Source: an uncultured Ruegeria sp. | GTDB lineage: Bacteria > Pseudomonadota > Alphaproteobacteria > Rhodobacterales > Rhodobacteraceae | NCBI RefSeq assembly: GCF_947504215.1 | Contig: NZ_CANNGO010000002.1 | Coordinates: 62,001-126,000 of the forward strand | Direction of reading: 5' to 3' | Length of the DNA: 64,000 nt | Shown here: in pieces, positions 1 through 9,302 of the stretch | Layout: each line of letters starts with the position of its first letter | Numbering within the stretch: position 1 is the first letter of the stretch | Position numbers and translations under genes: made by a program | Notes under the pieces: generated by a model | Databases searched by the model: none | Seen by the model: the letters and a program-made list of their open reading frames with translations, nothing else | What the model was told of the DNA's origin: nothing

Positions 1-302
1 TCATGCAAGGTGCAGATCACCTCATTATCTGCGGGCAGGCGGAACCGGGTCACACCTTCGCTGACCATGCGTGCGTCGCACAGGATAGGCGCTCCTTTTT
101 CCAAAGCGGCACGGGCTGCGTGCACAAAATCAGGCGAGAAATGCACAAACTCCTCCAGCCCGACCATCCCGGCAGCGTGGATCATGCGCACGGCGACCTG
201 TTCTTCATCAGCGGTAAACCGGGCAAGATTGGCCTCGGACCGGATCGTTGCAAAGCTTTGTTTGTAGATCGCCGCGCCATTGGTTTCATATTCATAAGGC
301 AT
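1..302 (-). CDS. cobH: Precorrin-8X methylmutase CobH (partial, 3' end outside window)
   Basis: About 100 N-terminal residues are visible, starting MPYEYETNGAAIY and running off the left edge. The segment EEQVAVRMIHAAGMVGLEEFVHFSPDF and the following ALEKGAPILCDARMV are typical of CobH/CbiC, which moves a methyl group from C-11 to C-12 of precorrin-8X to give hydrogenobyrinate in the aerobic cobalamin pathway. The His in MIHAAGM is the expected catalytic histidine. The ATG at 302-300 overlaps the cobG stop in an ATGA, so the gene is translationally coupled to the riboswitch-led operon. No sign of disruption in the visible part. Confidence 0.9.
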   Translation of the reverse strand, partial: MPYEYETNGAAIYKQSFATIRSEANLARFTADEEQVAVRMIHAAGMVGLEEFVHFSPDFVHAARAALEKGAPILCDARMVSEGVTRFRLPADNEVICTLH

Positions 303-1429
303 CAGGTCAGGTCCATGGTCATAAGTGTGTTTGCGTCAAGCCCGCTTTGGCAGGGCTCGTCCCCTGCGCGACCCCGTTTGACAAGATTAAATCGCCCTGC
401 CTTGCCTACCAAAGTGACATCCGCGGGCCCCATGCGGGCGCAGCCCTTTGCGCAACCTGAAACGTGCAGGCTGCCACCCACGCGCGGTGCCAGGGCACGG
501 GCGATATCGCGCGTTTCCACCTGAGCCTGCGGGCAGAACGGTGTCCCGGGGCAGGCGTCGGTGGTCATCAGCGGGTCGGTGCCGTCTGTTACAAAGTCCG
601 GGGCGGATATCGCCGCCCCGCCTTCCAACAGTATCAACCGCCACGGGGTGACACGCAGGGCAGATGCGCCTGTGTTGTCAAACAGACTGCGCAGGCTGGG
701 GGCGTGCAACTGGCCGAACGCCGCACCGTACACCACGCCTTGATCACAGGCGCCGGGGCATAGTGCAGCTCCAACAGGTCCGGTCTCGTCGCCTTGCCAA
801 TCCTGCGGCAGGTTTTGAGAGGCGACCAAACGCGCCATGCGCCGTGCGTCCGTCGATGAGTTCTTTGAAAACCAACCCGCCAATGCAATCAGTTTGTCGA
901 TGGCTTCTTCCTCGGCGACACGGCGACCTGTTTCGGCACCATCGGCGCGCAAGATCAGGTCACCCGAGTTTAACTCCAACCGAATGTCCGCGGAATCACC
1001 TGCCAGCAAACGCTCGGGCCCGGTATCTATGGCAAAACCAAACTTGGCGGGAAGGGACGGTAATTCTCCCAACCGGTCGATCAGGCCTTGCGTCAACCGC
1101 ATGGTCAGATCACCTGACCGGTAAAGCGGTGAGACCAGAATATTGCGCCGCACTTCTATACCCGGTTCGGCGTCCAGCAGATCCAGTTGTGCCAACTCTA
1201 TCAGCAACAGTTGATGATCATCGATCGCAACGCCACGCAGTTGCAGGTTCGCGCGGTTGGTCAGGTCGATTGTCCCGTTCCCAAATCGCTCTGCAAGGTC
1301 GCACAGGCCCAACACCTGACGTGTGTCCAACCGTGCCAGTCGCGGTCGGACCCGCACCACCAGCCCGTCGCCCGACATCATTGGCCGATGGGCGCCGGGG
1401 CACCAGCCCTGAACGATGGGGGCGCTCAT
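302..1429 (-). CDS. cobG: Precorrin-3B synthase CobG
   Basis: 375 residues beginning MSAPIVQGWCPGAHRPM. It resembles nitrite/sulfite reductases and carries the iron-sulfur ligands of CobG: a C-x5-C motif (CPGTPFC) and a C-x3-C motif (GCAKGC) in the C-terminal third. CobG uses O2 to convert precorrin-3A to precorrin-3B, so its presence marks the aerobic pathway. An in-frame ATG exists 16 codons further upstream inside cobN, but the ATG at 1429 overlaps the cobN stop by ATGA and gives the conserved N-terminus, so it was chosen. Its own stop overlaps the cobH start in the same way. Confidence 0.9.
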   Translation of the reverse strand: MSAPIVQGWCPGAHRPMMSGDGLVVRVRPRLARLDTRQVLGLCDLAERFGNGTIDLTNRANLQLRGVAIDDHQLLLIELAQLDLLDAEPGIEVRRNILVSPLYRSGDLTMRLTQGLIDRLGELPSLPAKFGFAIDTGPERLLAGDSADIRLELNSGDLILRADGAETGRRVAEEEAIDKLIALAGWFSKNSSTDARRMARLVASQNLPQDWQGDETGPVGAALCPGACDQGVVYGAAFGQLHAPSLRSLFDNTGASALRVTPWRLILLEGGAAISAPDFVTDGTDPLMTTDACPGTPFCPQAQVETRDIARALAPRVGGSLHVSGCAKGCARMGPADVTLVGKAGRFNLVKRGRAGDEPCQSGLDANTLMTMDLT

Positions 1430-4400
1430 CGCATCCCCTCCAGGTCGGCGCGGATCGAGTTTCGGCGCGTGTCCCACAACCCGGCATCCAGCAATGCGCG
1501 AAATCTGTCCTGCATGGCTTGATGCGCCTGCGGGTTGGCGTCATGCAGGAAGGCGTCCACCTCAGCGTCGCCGAGGGTCGCGTCGTGATAAAGGTCGAAT
1601 AGATGCGGTGCGACGGTGCCGGACAGATGCGCGAACGAGGCCATGTGATCCAGCGTCGCCGCGATCTCGGCGGCCCCGCGGAAACCATGCCGCTGCATGC
1701 CTGCGATCCAGCCGGGATTGGCCGCGCGGGCGTAGACGACGCGGCTGATTTCTTCGGGCAAGGTGCGGGCGCGGGGGGTGTCGGGGTTGGTATTGTCCAG
1801 ATGGTACAGCTGCGCGGTGCCGCCGATGACTTTCTTGGCGGCGGCAAAACCAGCCTCATGCGTGGCATAATCATTGGCCAACAGCAGATCGGTCTCGGTC
1901 AGGTCCTGCAGGTGCACAAAGCTGTCTGCTTGTGTGACGCGTTGGGTGATGCCGTCAAGATCCTGCGCAATGTGCTCGCCTTCCAACGCGTATGAGCTGG
2001 CGTTCAGCCACGCTTCGCCCGCTTGGATGCGTGCCTCATCCGTGTAGGTTTCGGACAGCTGCGTCATGTTCAGGCCATAGCTGCCCGGTGCCGGGCCATA
2101 GACCCGCGCAGCGGGCGCGAGACCGGCATACGGGTTCCAGTCTGCGGATTCGTCGCGGTCCGACAAGGCGCGCACGGCCTGACCGTATAAGGCCGACAGG
2201 GTCGGAAATACGTCGCGAAACAGGCCAGAGACGCGCAGCGTTACGTCCAGCCTCGGGCGGTCCAAATCGGTGATCGGCAAGACTTCGATGCCCGAAACGC
2301 GCTCAGATCCTGCGTCCCAGACCGGTTTTACACCCAGCAGGTGCAGCGCCATGGCGAATTCTTCGCCAGCCGTGCGCATGGTGGCGGACCCCCACAGGTC
2401 AACGATCAGGCCCTTAGGGTAGTCGCCTTCTTCTTGCAGATGCCGGCGGACCAGTTCTTCGGCCAGTTTCACACCTTGGGTATAGGCCGCGCGGGTCGGC
2501 ACCGACCTCGGATCGGTGGTATATAGGTTCCGCCCGGTCGGTAGCACGTCGGACCGTCCCCTATAAGGTGAACCGGAAGGGCCTGCCTCGATCCGTTTTC
2601 CAGCCAGCGCATCCAGCAACGCAGAGCGTTCTGCGTCGGCTGACGGTTCGGTATCGAAGCTGGCTGTCACGGCAGGTTTGCGGCCATAGATATGTAACCC
2701 GTCTCCGAACTGGCTTTCTTTGATATCGCAGACAAATCGATCGATGCGGGTGATCGCCTCGGCGGTGCAACTGGCTTGGTTGAGGCTGAGATCGTTCTCC
2801 AACCCGATGGCTTTCGCTTCGTCGCGGATGTCTTCCTGCAATCTGTCGCGGCGCTTTGGATCCAGCCCATCGGCGTTCGAAAATTCATCCAACAGCGATT
2901 CCAGACGAACCATCCGGTCCGGCGTGCCGCTTTCCTTCATCGGTGGCGGGATGTGCCCCAGCGTGACCGCTCCGATCCGGCGTTTGGCCTGTGCGGCCTC
3001 GCCGGGGTCGTTCACGATAAAGGGGTAGATCACCGGCAGATCGCGGATCAGTGCCTCGGGCCAACACGTCGCGGACAGGGCCACAGATTTGCCGGGCAGC
3101 CATTCCAGCGTCCCATGTGCGCCAATATGGATCAGAGCATCGGTGCCAAGACACTTTCGCAGCCACAGGTAAAAGGCGACGTATCCGTGGCGCGGAGTCC
3201 GGGACAGATCATGATATTCATCGTCTCGCAGCTCGGGTGTGCCGCGCTCCGGTTGCAATGCTACGAAAGCCTTTCCACGTCGAAGCGCGGTAAAGCGAAA
3301 CGCGCCGTCAGTTAGGGCAGGGTCGTCCTCAGGTTGGCCCCAGACGGCTTCGAGGTCTGATCGCAACTGCTCGGGCAGGTCCGCAAGCGCCGACAGGTAG
3401 TCCTCCAACGGCCAAGATATCCGGGCGTCCAGCAAGGTTTCGGCTATCGGCTCAGCCGGGCCAGTGTCGTAGCCTTCCGCCTGCAAATCACTCAACATAG
3501 CCTCGGCAGAGGCCAGTGCGTCCAGCCCGACAGCATGGGCCATCTGCCAGTCCTTGCCAGGATAGGTTGAAAGAACCAAAGTAGGGGTTTGCTTGGCTGC
3601 AGGTTTTTCGCTGAGGTTCAGCCAACCTGTTACCCGGTCGACAATCGCCTCGATCCGTTCTGCATCGGCGCGGTGGGCAAAACGAGAATACTCCAGATGT
3701 GGGTCGCGTTTTCCCGGTTCCTTGAACGAGGCGATGCCTGCTGACACCCGCCCGTCCACTTCGGGCAGAACCACATGCATGGCGAGATCGGCAGGAGAGA
3801 GGCCGCGTTCTGCCTCGGCCCACGCCTTGCGGCGCGCGGTTGACAGGGCGACCTGAAACACTGGCACGCCCGCAGCGTCCAGCGGTGACATACCCGACGC
3901 GCCCTTGCCCGAGAACGAGGTGGCGTTAATGATGGCTGACGGGTTCAGCGCGACGACCTGATCCCGCAACCAATCTGCCGCAGCTGGTGCCTTCAGGGAG
4001 GGGGCAAACATCCCTACGGCCTCCAACCCCCGGCCACGCAGGCTGCGGATCAGCGCAGCAACCGGCGCGGTGTCCGCCGAGGTCAGGTAAGCGCGGTAAA
4101 ACGTGACAAGCACGCGCCGGGCATCGCCAGCAAACGCGGCTTCGGCTGGAATCACACCACGATCCGGGCACCATGCGCCGCATTCGGGAATTGCCTTGGA
4201 CCCCATAACCGGCCCGGCATAAAGTCCTGCTGCCAGCGCCATCTGCGCCAGTGCCGCCTGCGCCGCGACTTCGCCCCCGTTGTCACACAGATGCGCCAAC
4301 CGCCGTAAGGTCGAGACGGGCAGGGTCGAATAGTCGTCAAGCCGCGTATCTTCACGCCCATCCGCTGGCAGCACAGCCAGTGCGATGTCTTTGGTTTGGG

Positions 4401-4719
4401 CCAGAGACAGAACCTGTTGTAGGCCATAGGACCAGTAAGGCACGCCGCCAATCAGGCGGATCAAAATGCCTTTGGCGCCTTCCAATGTTTGTTCCACATA
4501 TGTGTCAACAGAAAGTGGGTGTTTTAGCGCCGTCAGATTCGCAAGCCGCAGCGTCGGCATCCGACCCTCGGATCCGCCACCGCGATGCCAGCCTGCCGCA
4601 AAAGCGCCAAGGTCACTGTCGGAAAAGGACAGCACAACCAGATCCGCCGGGCTTTGGCCCAGATCGGTTGGGGTCTCGGTTTCCTCTAACCCGTGGCTTT
4701 CGCGGAAGACGACGTGCAT
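1426..4719 (-). CDS. cobN: Cobaltochelatase large subunit CobN
   Basis: 1097 residues with the CobN/magnesium-chelatase H-subunit architecture. The C-terminal two thirds contain the recognisable stretches IHIGAHGTLEWLPGK and KGLIVDLWGSATMRTAGEE. CobN is the porphyrin-binding subunit of the ATP-dependent CobNST complex that inserts cobalt into hydrogenobyrinic acid a,c-diamide. It is somewhat shorter than the classical Pseudomonas denitrificans protein, mostly by a short N-terminal region. Its start lies 3 bp downstream of the cobW stop and its stop overlaps cobG. cobS and cobT are not in the window. Confidence 0.92.
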   Translation of the reverse strand: MHVVFRESHGLEETETPTDLGQSPADLVVLSFSDSDLGAFAAGWHRGGGSEGRMPTLRLANLTALKHPLSVDTYVEQTLEGAKGILIRLIGGVPYWSYGLQQVLSLAQTKDIALAVLPADGREDTRLDDYSTLPVSTLRRLAHLCDNGGEVAAQAALAQMALAAGLYAGPVMGSKAIPECGAWCPDRGVIPAEAAFAGDARRVLVTFYRAYLTSADTAPVAALIRSLRGRGLEAVGMFAPSLKAPAAADWLRDQVVALNPSAIINATSFSGKGASGMSPLDAAGVPVFQVALSTARRKAWAEAERGLSPADLAMHVVLPEVDGRVSAGIASFKEPGKRDPHLEYSRFAHRADAERIEAIVDRVTGWLNLSEKPAAKQTPTLVLSTYPGKDWQMAHAVGLDALASAEAMLSDLQAEGYDTGPAEPIAETLLDARISWPLEDYLSALADLPEQLRSDLEAVWGQPEDDPALTDGAFRFTALRRGKAFVALQPERGTPELRDDEYHDLSRTPRHGYVAFYLWLRKCLGTDALIHIGAHGTLEWLPGKSVALSATCWPEALIRDLPVIYPFIVNDPGEAAQAKRRIGAVTLGHIPPPMKESGTPDRMVRLESLLDEFSNADGLDPKRRDRLQEDIRDEAKAIGLENDLSLNQASCTAEAITRIDRFVCDIKESQFGDGLHIYGRKPAVTASFDTEPSADAERSALLDALAGKRIEAGPSGSPYRGRSDVLPTGRNLYTTDPRSVPTRAAYTQGVKLAEELVRRHLQEEGDYPKGLIVDLWGSATMRTAGEEFAMALHLLGVKPVWDAGSERVSGIEVLPITDLDRPRLDVTLRVSGLFRDVFPTLSALYGQAVRALSDRDESADWNPYAGLAPAARVYGPAPGSYGLNMTQLSETYTDEARIQAGEAWLNASSYALEGEHIAQDLDGITQRVTQADSFVHLQDLTETDLLLANDYATHEAGFAAAKKVIGGTAQLYHLDNTNPDTPRARTLPEEISRVVYARAANPGWIAGMQRHGFRGAAEIAATLDHMASFAHLSGTVAPHLFDLYHDATLGDAEVDAFLHDANPQAHQAMQDRFRALLDAGLWDTRRNSIRADLEGMR

Positions 4720-4722
4720 GGC

Positions 4723-5778
4723 TTATTCGGCAGCCTCGGTCACACCCACGAGGATATGGCGAATTTCAGCCTCTTTGATGTCGTCATGCTCGGCGATCAC
4801 CACCAGACGCGAGCGGCGCTCTTCACCCGACCCCCACGGACGGTCGTACTGGTGACGCACACGGGAACCGACGGCCTGCACCAGCAGACGCATGGGTTTG
4901 CCCTGAACGGCCGCATAGCCTTTGACCCGCAGGATATTCAGCTCATTGGCAAGACGTTCGATGTTGGCGACTAGTTCGGCAGGATCGGCCTGCTCCGGAA
5001 GATCGACGATGACGCTTTCGAAATCATCATGTTCGTGATCATCGTGGCCGTCATGATGTGACGGGCGGGCGTCCATGTCATCCTCGGCAGCTGCCCCAAG
5101 CCCAAGCACAACGCGCACATCCACCGCACCTTCCGCAACCTCGACAACGGGCAGGGGCCGTGGGGCCTCGGCCGCGATGACCTCTTTGGCTTTCGCCACA
5201 CCTTCAGGACCTGCCAGATCAGGTTTGGTCAGCAAGATGATGTCAGCACAGGAGATCTGGTCTTCGAACACTTCGGACAGCGGCGTCTCATGGTCAATGG
5301 ACTCATCGGCCATGCGCTGGGCGTCGACTGCCTCGACGTTCGGCGCAAACCGACCGGCGGCGACAGCCTCTGCATCCGCCAGAGCAATTACGCCATCCAC
5401 GGTGATCTTCGAGCGGATATCTGGCCAGTCGAAAGCCTTAAGCAACGGTTTCGGCAGCGCGAGACCCGAGGTTTCGATCAGAATATGATCCGGGCGCGGT
5501 TCCAGCGCCATCAGCGCCTCGATGGTCGGGATAAAATCATCGGCCACAGTGCAACAGATGCACCCATTGGCCAGTTCCATGATGTTCTCGGCCGGGCAAT
5601 CCGGGATCGCACAGGATTTCAGGATGTCGCCGTCTACGCCCACATCGCCAAACTCGTTGACCACAATCGCCAGACGCTTACCCTGCGGGTTCTGCATCAG
5701 GTGGCGGACCAGCGTCGTTTTGCCCGAACCCAGGAAGCCGGTGATCACAGTGACGGGGAGTTTTTCGAGATTGCTCAT
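4723..5778 (-). CDS. cobW: CobW-family GTP-dependent metallochaperone
   Basis: 351-residue G3E GTPase. The Walker A motif GFLGSGKT lies at residues 14-21, the metal-binding CxCC motif (GCICC) at residues 73-76, and a His/Asp-rich linker (SHHDGHDDHEHDD) near residues 240-255 precedes the CobW C-terminal domain. Members carry a transition metal to a client enzyme and release it on GTP hydrolysis; in this operon the natural client is the CobN-containing cobaltochelatase. The start overlaps the stop of the upstream DUF1636 gene (ATGA). The operon position and riboswitch make the cobalt role more likely than a zinc role, but that is inference. Confidence 0.9.
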   Translation of the reverse strand: MSNLEKLPVTVITGFLGSGKTTLVRHLMQNPQGKRLAIVVNEFGDVGVDGDILKSCAIPDCPAENIMELANGCICCTVADDFIPTIEALMALEPRPDHILIETSGLALPKPLLKAFDWPDIRSKITVDGVIALADAEAVAAGRFAPNVEAVDAQRMADESIDHETPLSEVFEDQISCADIILLTKPDLAGPEGVAKAKEVIAAEAPRPLPVVEVAEGAVDVRVVLGLGAAAEDDMDARPSHHDGHDDHEHDDFESVIVDLPEQADPAELVANIERLANELNILRVKGYAAVQGKPMRLLVQAVGSRVRHQYDRPWGSGEERRSRLVVIAEHDDIKEAEIRHILVGVTEAAE

Positions 5779-6164
5779 TCCAGGGCTCCAATCGGGGGAA
5801 TACGGGCCGCACAGTTCTTGCGGAAGTGTTCAGGACGCTCGCGCCATTTTACCAGGCCATCTTCGGCCGCCAGGTATCTAGTGGCACCTTCGACGATGAT
5901 GTCGACATCGTCATCTTCGTTCAGGTTCTCATAGACGAAAGTCCAGCGGGTTGGCCCGCCGCGCAGGACGATCGAACAGCCCTGATTGCAGTTCGACAGG
6001 CACTCCACGGGCTTCAGTTTCACGCCGTCGGGCAATTCTGCCTGTTCTAGCGCTTTGTGCAGTAAGGTGCCGGGGCGCTGCGCATCGTCTTCGATGGGCA
6101 ATCCACGTCGGCAAGTTGTGCAAACCAGCAGTTCGACTGGTGTGGTCTCGGTCACGTCTCTCAT
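5775..6164 (-). CDS. DUF1636 small Cys-rich metal-binding protein
   Basis: 129 residues from MRDVTETTPVELLVCTTC. Five cysteines at about positions 15, 18, 55, 59 and 63 (C-x2-C, then C-x3-C-x3-C in ECLSNCNQGC) resemble a thioredoxin-like ferredoxin fold. DUF1636 proteins are found beside cobW-type genes in alphaproteobacteria, and their biochemical role is not established to my knowledge. This is the first gene after the cobalamin riboswitch and is translationally coupled to cobW, so it probably acts in cobalt delivery or electron transfer for B12 synthesis. A longer in-frame ORF begins 25 codons earlier, but it lacks family-like sequence. Confidence 0.8.
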   Translation of the reverse strand: MRDVTETTPVELLVCTTCRRGLPIEDDAQRPGTLLHKALEQAELPDGVKLKPVECLSNCNQGCSIVLRGGPTRWTFVYENLNEDDDVDIIVEGATRYLAAEDGLVKWRERPEHFRKNCAARIPPIGALE

Positions 6165-6254
6165 CCCCCTTATCGGTTCACTGGGGGACGGGGTTTCATG
6201 CGGGCCACGCTGTTCGCTATGGTCCCGACACCGGAACACCCCGTCCGGTCTGGT

Positions 6255-6440
6255 CTTCGGGTGCTGGCAGGTCTCCCGGCTTGCGGATGTCAGAGCCTAG
6301 GCTCTGCCGGATGTCCCGCCTTCCCGGCCAATTGGCCAGTGGCATTGGGCACCCTCTCCGGTCACGGTCGCGGGGGCGGCTGCGTTTGGCGGTAGACCCG
6401 TTGACGCATTCCCTTTTCATCTGCTGTCGCAGACACCAAC
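6255..6440 (-). promoter_or_regulatory. Cobalamin (adenosylcobalamin) riboswitch
   Basis: Read on the minus strand, the region shows the core landmarks in order: GAAAAGGGAA, then GCCGCCCCCGCGACCGTGA, the B12-box-related GCCACTG, GGGAAGGC, and finally CCGGGAGACCTGCCAGCAC. These match the conserved cobalamin riboswitch core. It ends roughly 90 bp upstream of the DUF1636-cobW-cobN-cobG-cobH operon and should lower its expression when cobalamin is plentiful. Exact boundaries are approximate. Confidence 0.93.
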
Positions 6441-6759
6441 GAAAGGGACATGCGGCACGCGTGGGCCGCTTGTCAAGCGCGTTACGCGTATGGTGAGGAA
6501 CCGAGGATAAAAAGCGACCTGCCAGCGTCGCTGGGCGTCATGATCGCTCGAGGCCCGCCAAAGCGCGGGCGTCGAGATGTAGTCAGCGACCGGTTTGGAG
6601 GCCACCACCCCGAGATCCCAGTTTGAAATGCAAGATGGCGAAGAGAAAGAGCCGGCTGATCGGTCGTTCCACAAGGTCGAGATGCAGATTAACTTTGTCA
6701 CGGGCTTGAGTAAAACGATTTGCCATTGGCTTGTGCAAAAACGATCTGGATCAAGCGGA
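6441..6759. other. Intergenic region upstream of the riboswitch
   Basis: About 320 bp between the riboswitch and the tRNA gene. I see no convincing coding sequence. It must contain the promoter of the minus-strand cobalamin operon. A GC-rich hairpin-like stretch (GCCCGC CAAA GCGCGGGC) lies around 6555-6575; its role is unclear. Confidence 0.5.
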
Positions 6760-6833
6760 TGGAGGCGAGTACCGGAATCGAACCGGTGTACACGGATTTG
6801 CAATCCGCTGCGTCACCACTCCGCCAACTCGCC
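6760..6833 (-). tRNA. tRNA-Cys (anticodon GCA)
   Basis: On the minus strand the acceptor arm GGCGAGT pairs with ACTCGCC, the anticodon loop sits in GGATTGCAAATCC giving GCA, and the T-arm is CCGGTTCGATTCCGG. Discriminator U and an encoded CCA follow. The cloverleaf is complete at 74 nt. Confidence 0.97.
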
Positions 6834-7059
6834 TTTTCAAGTAAAATCAAATACTTGCCGTGGTGTGGGTGGCGTTTTAGCAGCTTTCTCTGGAGGCGTC
6901 CAGTGGATAGGGCGCAAATTTAGCGGCGCGATTGCAAATTGCGGAAACGTGCCGGCCGCAGCCTGATCGGCAGGCGTAGATTGTGGCATCTGGGCCGTTG
7001 CCGCGCTGTGTTGGATATGGCACAAGCCAGATAACCTTGGGAATAAGACGAGAGATCCT

Positions 7060-7713
7060 ATGACTGATTTCGTAGCCCGGCGCCGTACGATGGTTGATAC
7101 GCAAGTTCGGCCTTCTGACGTGACGAAGTTCCCGATCATTGATGCCATGCTGACAGTTCCGCGCGAGAGCTTTGTGCCCGACGCGCAGCGCGAAACGGCC
7201 TATGTCGAAGGGCTGATCGATTTCGGAAACGGGCGCTATATGCTTGAACCGCGAACTCTGGCTAAGATGTTGGATGCGCTGAACATCTCGAATGACGAGA
7301 TGGTTCTCGATATCGCGCCGGCCATGGGGTATTCTACAGCGGTTGCCGCCCGGATGGCGCAGTTGGTCGTAGGCGTCGAAAGCGACGAAACGCTGGCTGC
7401 CGAGGCGCAGACTTTATTGTCCGAGGCTGATGCGGACAACGCAATCATTCATGTCGGAGCGCTTGAACAGGGCGCGGTCGAGCATGGCCCATATGACGTG
7501 ATCATGATTCAAGGCGGTGTCGAGCAAGTGCCGGACGAATTGCTGGATCAGCTCAAGGATCACGGTCGCATCGCTTGCCTGTTTGTCGAAAAAGGCTTGG
7601 GAACGGTACGGATCGGGCACAAAACAGGTGGCCGGGTCAGTTGGCGCGATGCGTTCAATGCTAGCGCACCGGTTCTAGAGCATTTTTCCGCCGAGTGTGC
7701 ATTTTCGCTATAG
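7060..7713 (+). CDS. Protein-L-isoaspartate O-methyltransferase-like protein
   Basis: 217 residues with the PCMT family layout. The N-terminus RRRTMVDTQVRPSDV and MLTVPRESFVPD matches the family's substrate-binding region. The Rossmann motif I is degenerate: LDIAPAMGYSTAV replaces the usual D-x-G-x-G-x-G pattern, which weakens the prediction of true methyltransferase activity. Family members repair isoaspartyl residues in damaged proteins using S-adenosylmethionine. It is followed 95 bp later by tolC on the same strand; a pcm-like gene beside tolC is a common Roseobacter arrangement. Not pcm itself with certainty, so no symbol is given. Confidence 0.8.
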   Translation: MTDFVARRRTMVDTQVRPSDVTKFPIIDAMLTVPRESFVPDAQRETAYVEGLIDFGNGRYMLEPRTLAKMLDALNISNDEMVLDIAPAMGYSTAVAARMAQLVVGVESDETLAAEAQTLLSEADADNAIIHVGALEQGAVEHGPYDVIMIQGGVEQVPDELLDQLKDHGRIACLFVEKGLGTVRIGHKTGGRVSWRDAFNASAPVLEHFSAECAFSL

Positions 7714-7808
7714 TCTGGCGTTGGATAATTCTGTCGCCTTGATTAGTTGAAATCAAAGACGCAAACTGCTTTCAGGGCGGCGTAATTTCTATTTGAGAGG
7801 ATTTGGTT

Positions 7809-9227
7809 ATGCGTGGTACAGCAACAGGCAAGCTGGTCAAGGCGTTGGCAGTGACCGCAGGTCTTACGCTAAGCGTCATGCCATTGCGCCCGGCATGGGC
7901 TGACAATCTGACCGATGCGTTTATCGGGGCTTACAACACCAGCGGTTTGCTGGAGCAAAACCGAGCCTTGCTGCGCGCCGCAGATGAAGATGTTGCCATT
8001 GCTCTGGCGGCGCTGCGACCCATCATCAACTGGACGGTCCGGGTCAGCCAAGACTATACGAAAACACGCCGCGGTACGACCGTCGCGACAACCAATCCGA
8101 CCGACTTTTTCTCGGGCCTAACGCTCAGCCAGCTGTTGTACGATGGCGGTGCCTCGGCACTGGGGAAGCAGTCGGCGCAGGAAACGGTATTGTCGACCCG
8201 GCAATCACTTATCGATATCGAGCAGCAGATCCTGTTTCGCGCCGCGACCGCATATCTGAGCGTTCTTCTCCAGGAAGAAACCGTTCAAATCCGCCAAAAC
8301 AACGTTGATTTGTCCAGCGAAGAACTGCGCGCCTCAAATGATCGGTTCGAAGTGGGTGAAGTTACCAGAACTGACGTCGCCCTGTCCGAAGCTCAATTGG
8401 CCAGCGCGCGCGCTGATCTTGCCGATGCACGCGGCGATCTCAGCACCGCACAGGCGGAGTACGTGAATGCGGTTGGGAAACTGCCAGGGCGCACTGCTGG
8501 TCAGCCCGGGCTTCCGAACCTGCCGCGTTCGCAATCCGACGCGGTTAACTTGGCCCAACGGAATCACCCGTCTATCTTGTCTGCGCAGCATCAGGTGCGG
8601 GCGCTGGATTTGGTCGTTCAGCAACAGCGCGCCAACCTTGGCCCAAATGTCAGCCTGAATGCGGATGCCGGAATCACTGAAAGCTACGACGACGACAATT
8701 ATACAAACGACGCGACTGTTTCGCTGAGCCTGACACAGCCGATCTACGCCGGTGGCCGTCTGGCCGCCGCTGTGCGACGTGCAATGGCCACCCGGGATGC
8801 GTCGCGCGCGAACCTGCTAAATGTGCAAAAAGACATTACGCAGGGCGTAACGGATGCTTATGTCCGCTTCGAAACCGCCACGGCCAGCCTCACCGCATCG
8901 ACCGAGCGTGTCCGCGCATCGCAGGTCGCCTTTGACGGGATTCGGGAAGAAGCGACGCTGGGCGCACGAACAACGCTGGACGTGCTGACAGCTCAGCAAG
9001 ATCTGCTTGATGCGCAACTGGCCGAAATTGCCTCGCGGACCGAACGTTCACTGGCTGCTTATCAGCTGTTGCAGGCGCAGGGGCTGCTGACTGCCGAACG
9101 CATGGGTCTTGCAGTTCAGATCTATGACCCAACGCTTTATTATAATCTGGTCAAAACGGCGCCGGCCAAGGTCAGCAAGCAAAGCAAGGATCTTGATCGT
9201 GTCCTCAAAGCGTTGCGGCGGGACTGA
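7809..9227 (+). CDS. tolC: TolC-family outer membrane efflux channel
   Basis: 472 residues: a signal peptide (hydrophobic stretch to ALA-type site near MPLRPAWA|DN), then two repeated outer membrane efflux protein halves with long coiled-coil helices rich in Gln, Ala and Asp, and the typical SLTQPIYAGGRLAAAVRRA segment. It forms the trimeric exit duct for type I secretion and RND efflux. The ATG at 7809 is preceded by GAGAGG with 8 nt spacing; an in-frame TTG two codons earlier is less likely. No partner membrane-fusion or inner membrane pump gene lies next to it. Confidence 0.92.
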   Translation: MRGTATGKLVKALAVTAGLTLSVMPLRPAWADNLTDAFIGAYNTSGLLEQNRALLRAADEDVAIALAALRPIINWTVRVSQDYTKTRRGTTVATTNPTDFFSGLTLSQLLYDGGASALGKQSAQETVLSTRQSLIDIEQQILFRAATAYLSVLLQEETVQIRQNNVDLSSEELRASNDRFEVGEVTRTDVALSEAQLASARADLADARGDLSTAQAEYVNAVGKLPGRTAGQPGLPNLPRSQSDAVNLAQRNHPSILSAQHQVRALDLVVQQQRANLGPNVSLNADAGITESYDDDNYTNDATVSLSLTQPIYAGGRLAAAVRRAMATRDASRANLLNVQKDITQGVTDAYVRFETATASLTASTERVRASQVAFDGIREEATLGARTTLDVLTAQQDLLDAQLAEIASRTERSLAAYQLLQAQGLLTAERMGLAVQIYDPTLYYNLVKTAPAKVSKQSKDLDRVLKALRRD

Positions 9228-9302
9228 TAAACAATACTAGTTGTTGTGAGGCTACGATTGTTTGGCTAGACTCGACCCCAAGGATAGAGCGGTAGAAAAA
9301 CA

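Noticed and set aside
664-1602. 312-codon frame on the plus strand opposite cobG
   Set aside because: Arg/Pro-rich composition typical of GC-rich antisense; cobG and cobN on the other strand are unmistakable.
6417-6803. Open frame on the minus strand across the riboswitch end and tRNA-Cys
   Set aside because: It overlaps a clear tRNA and part of the riboswitch and has no recognisable protein features.
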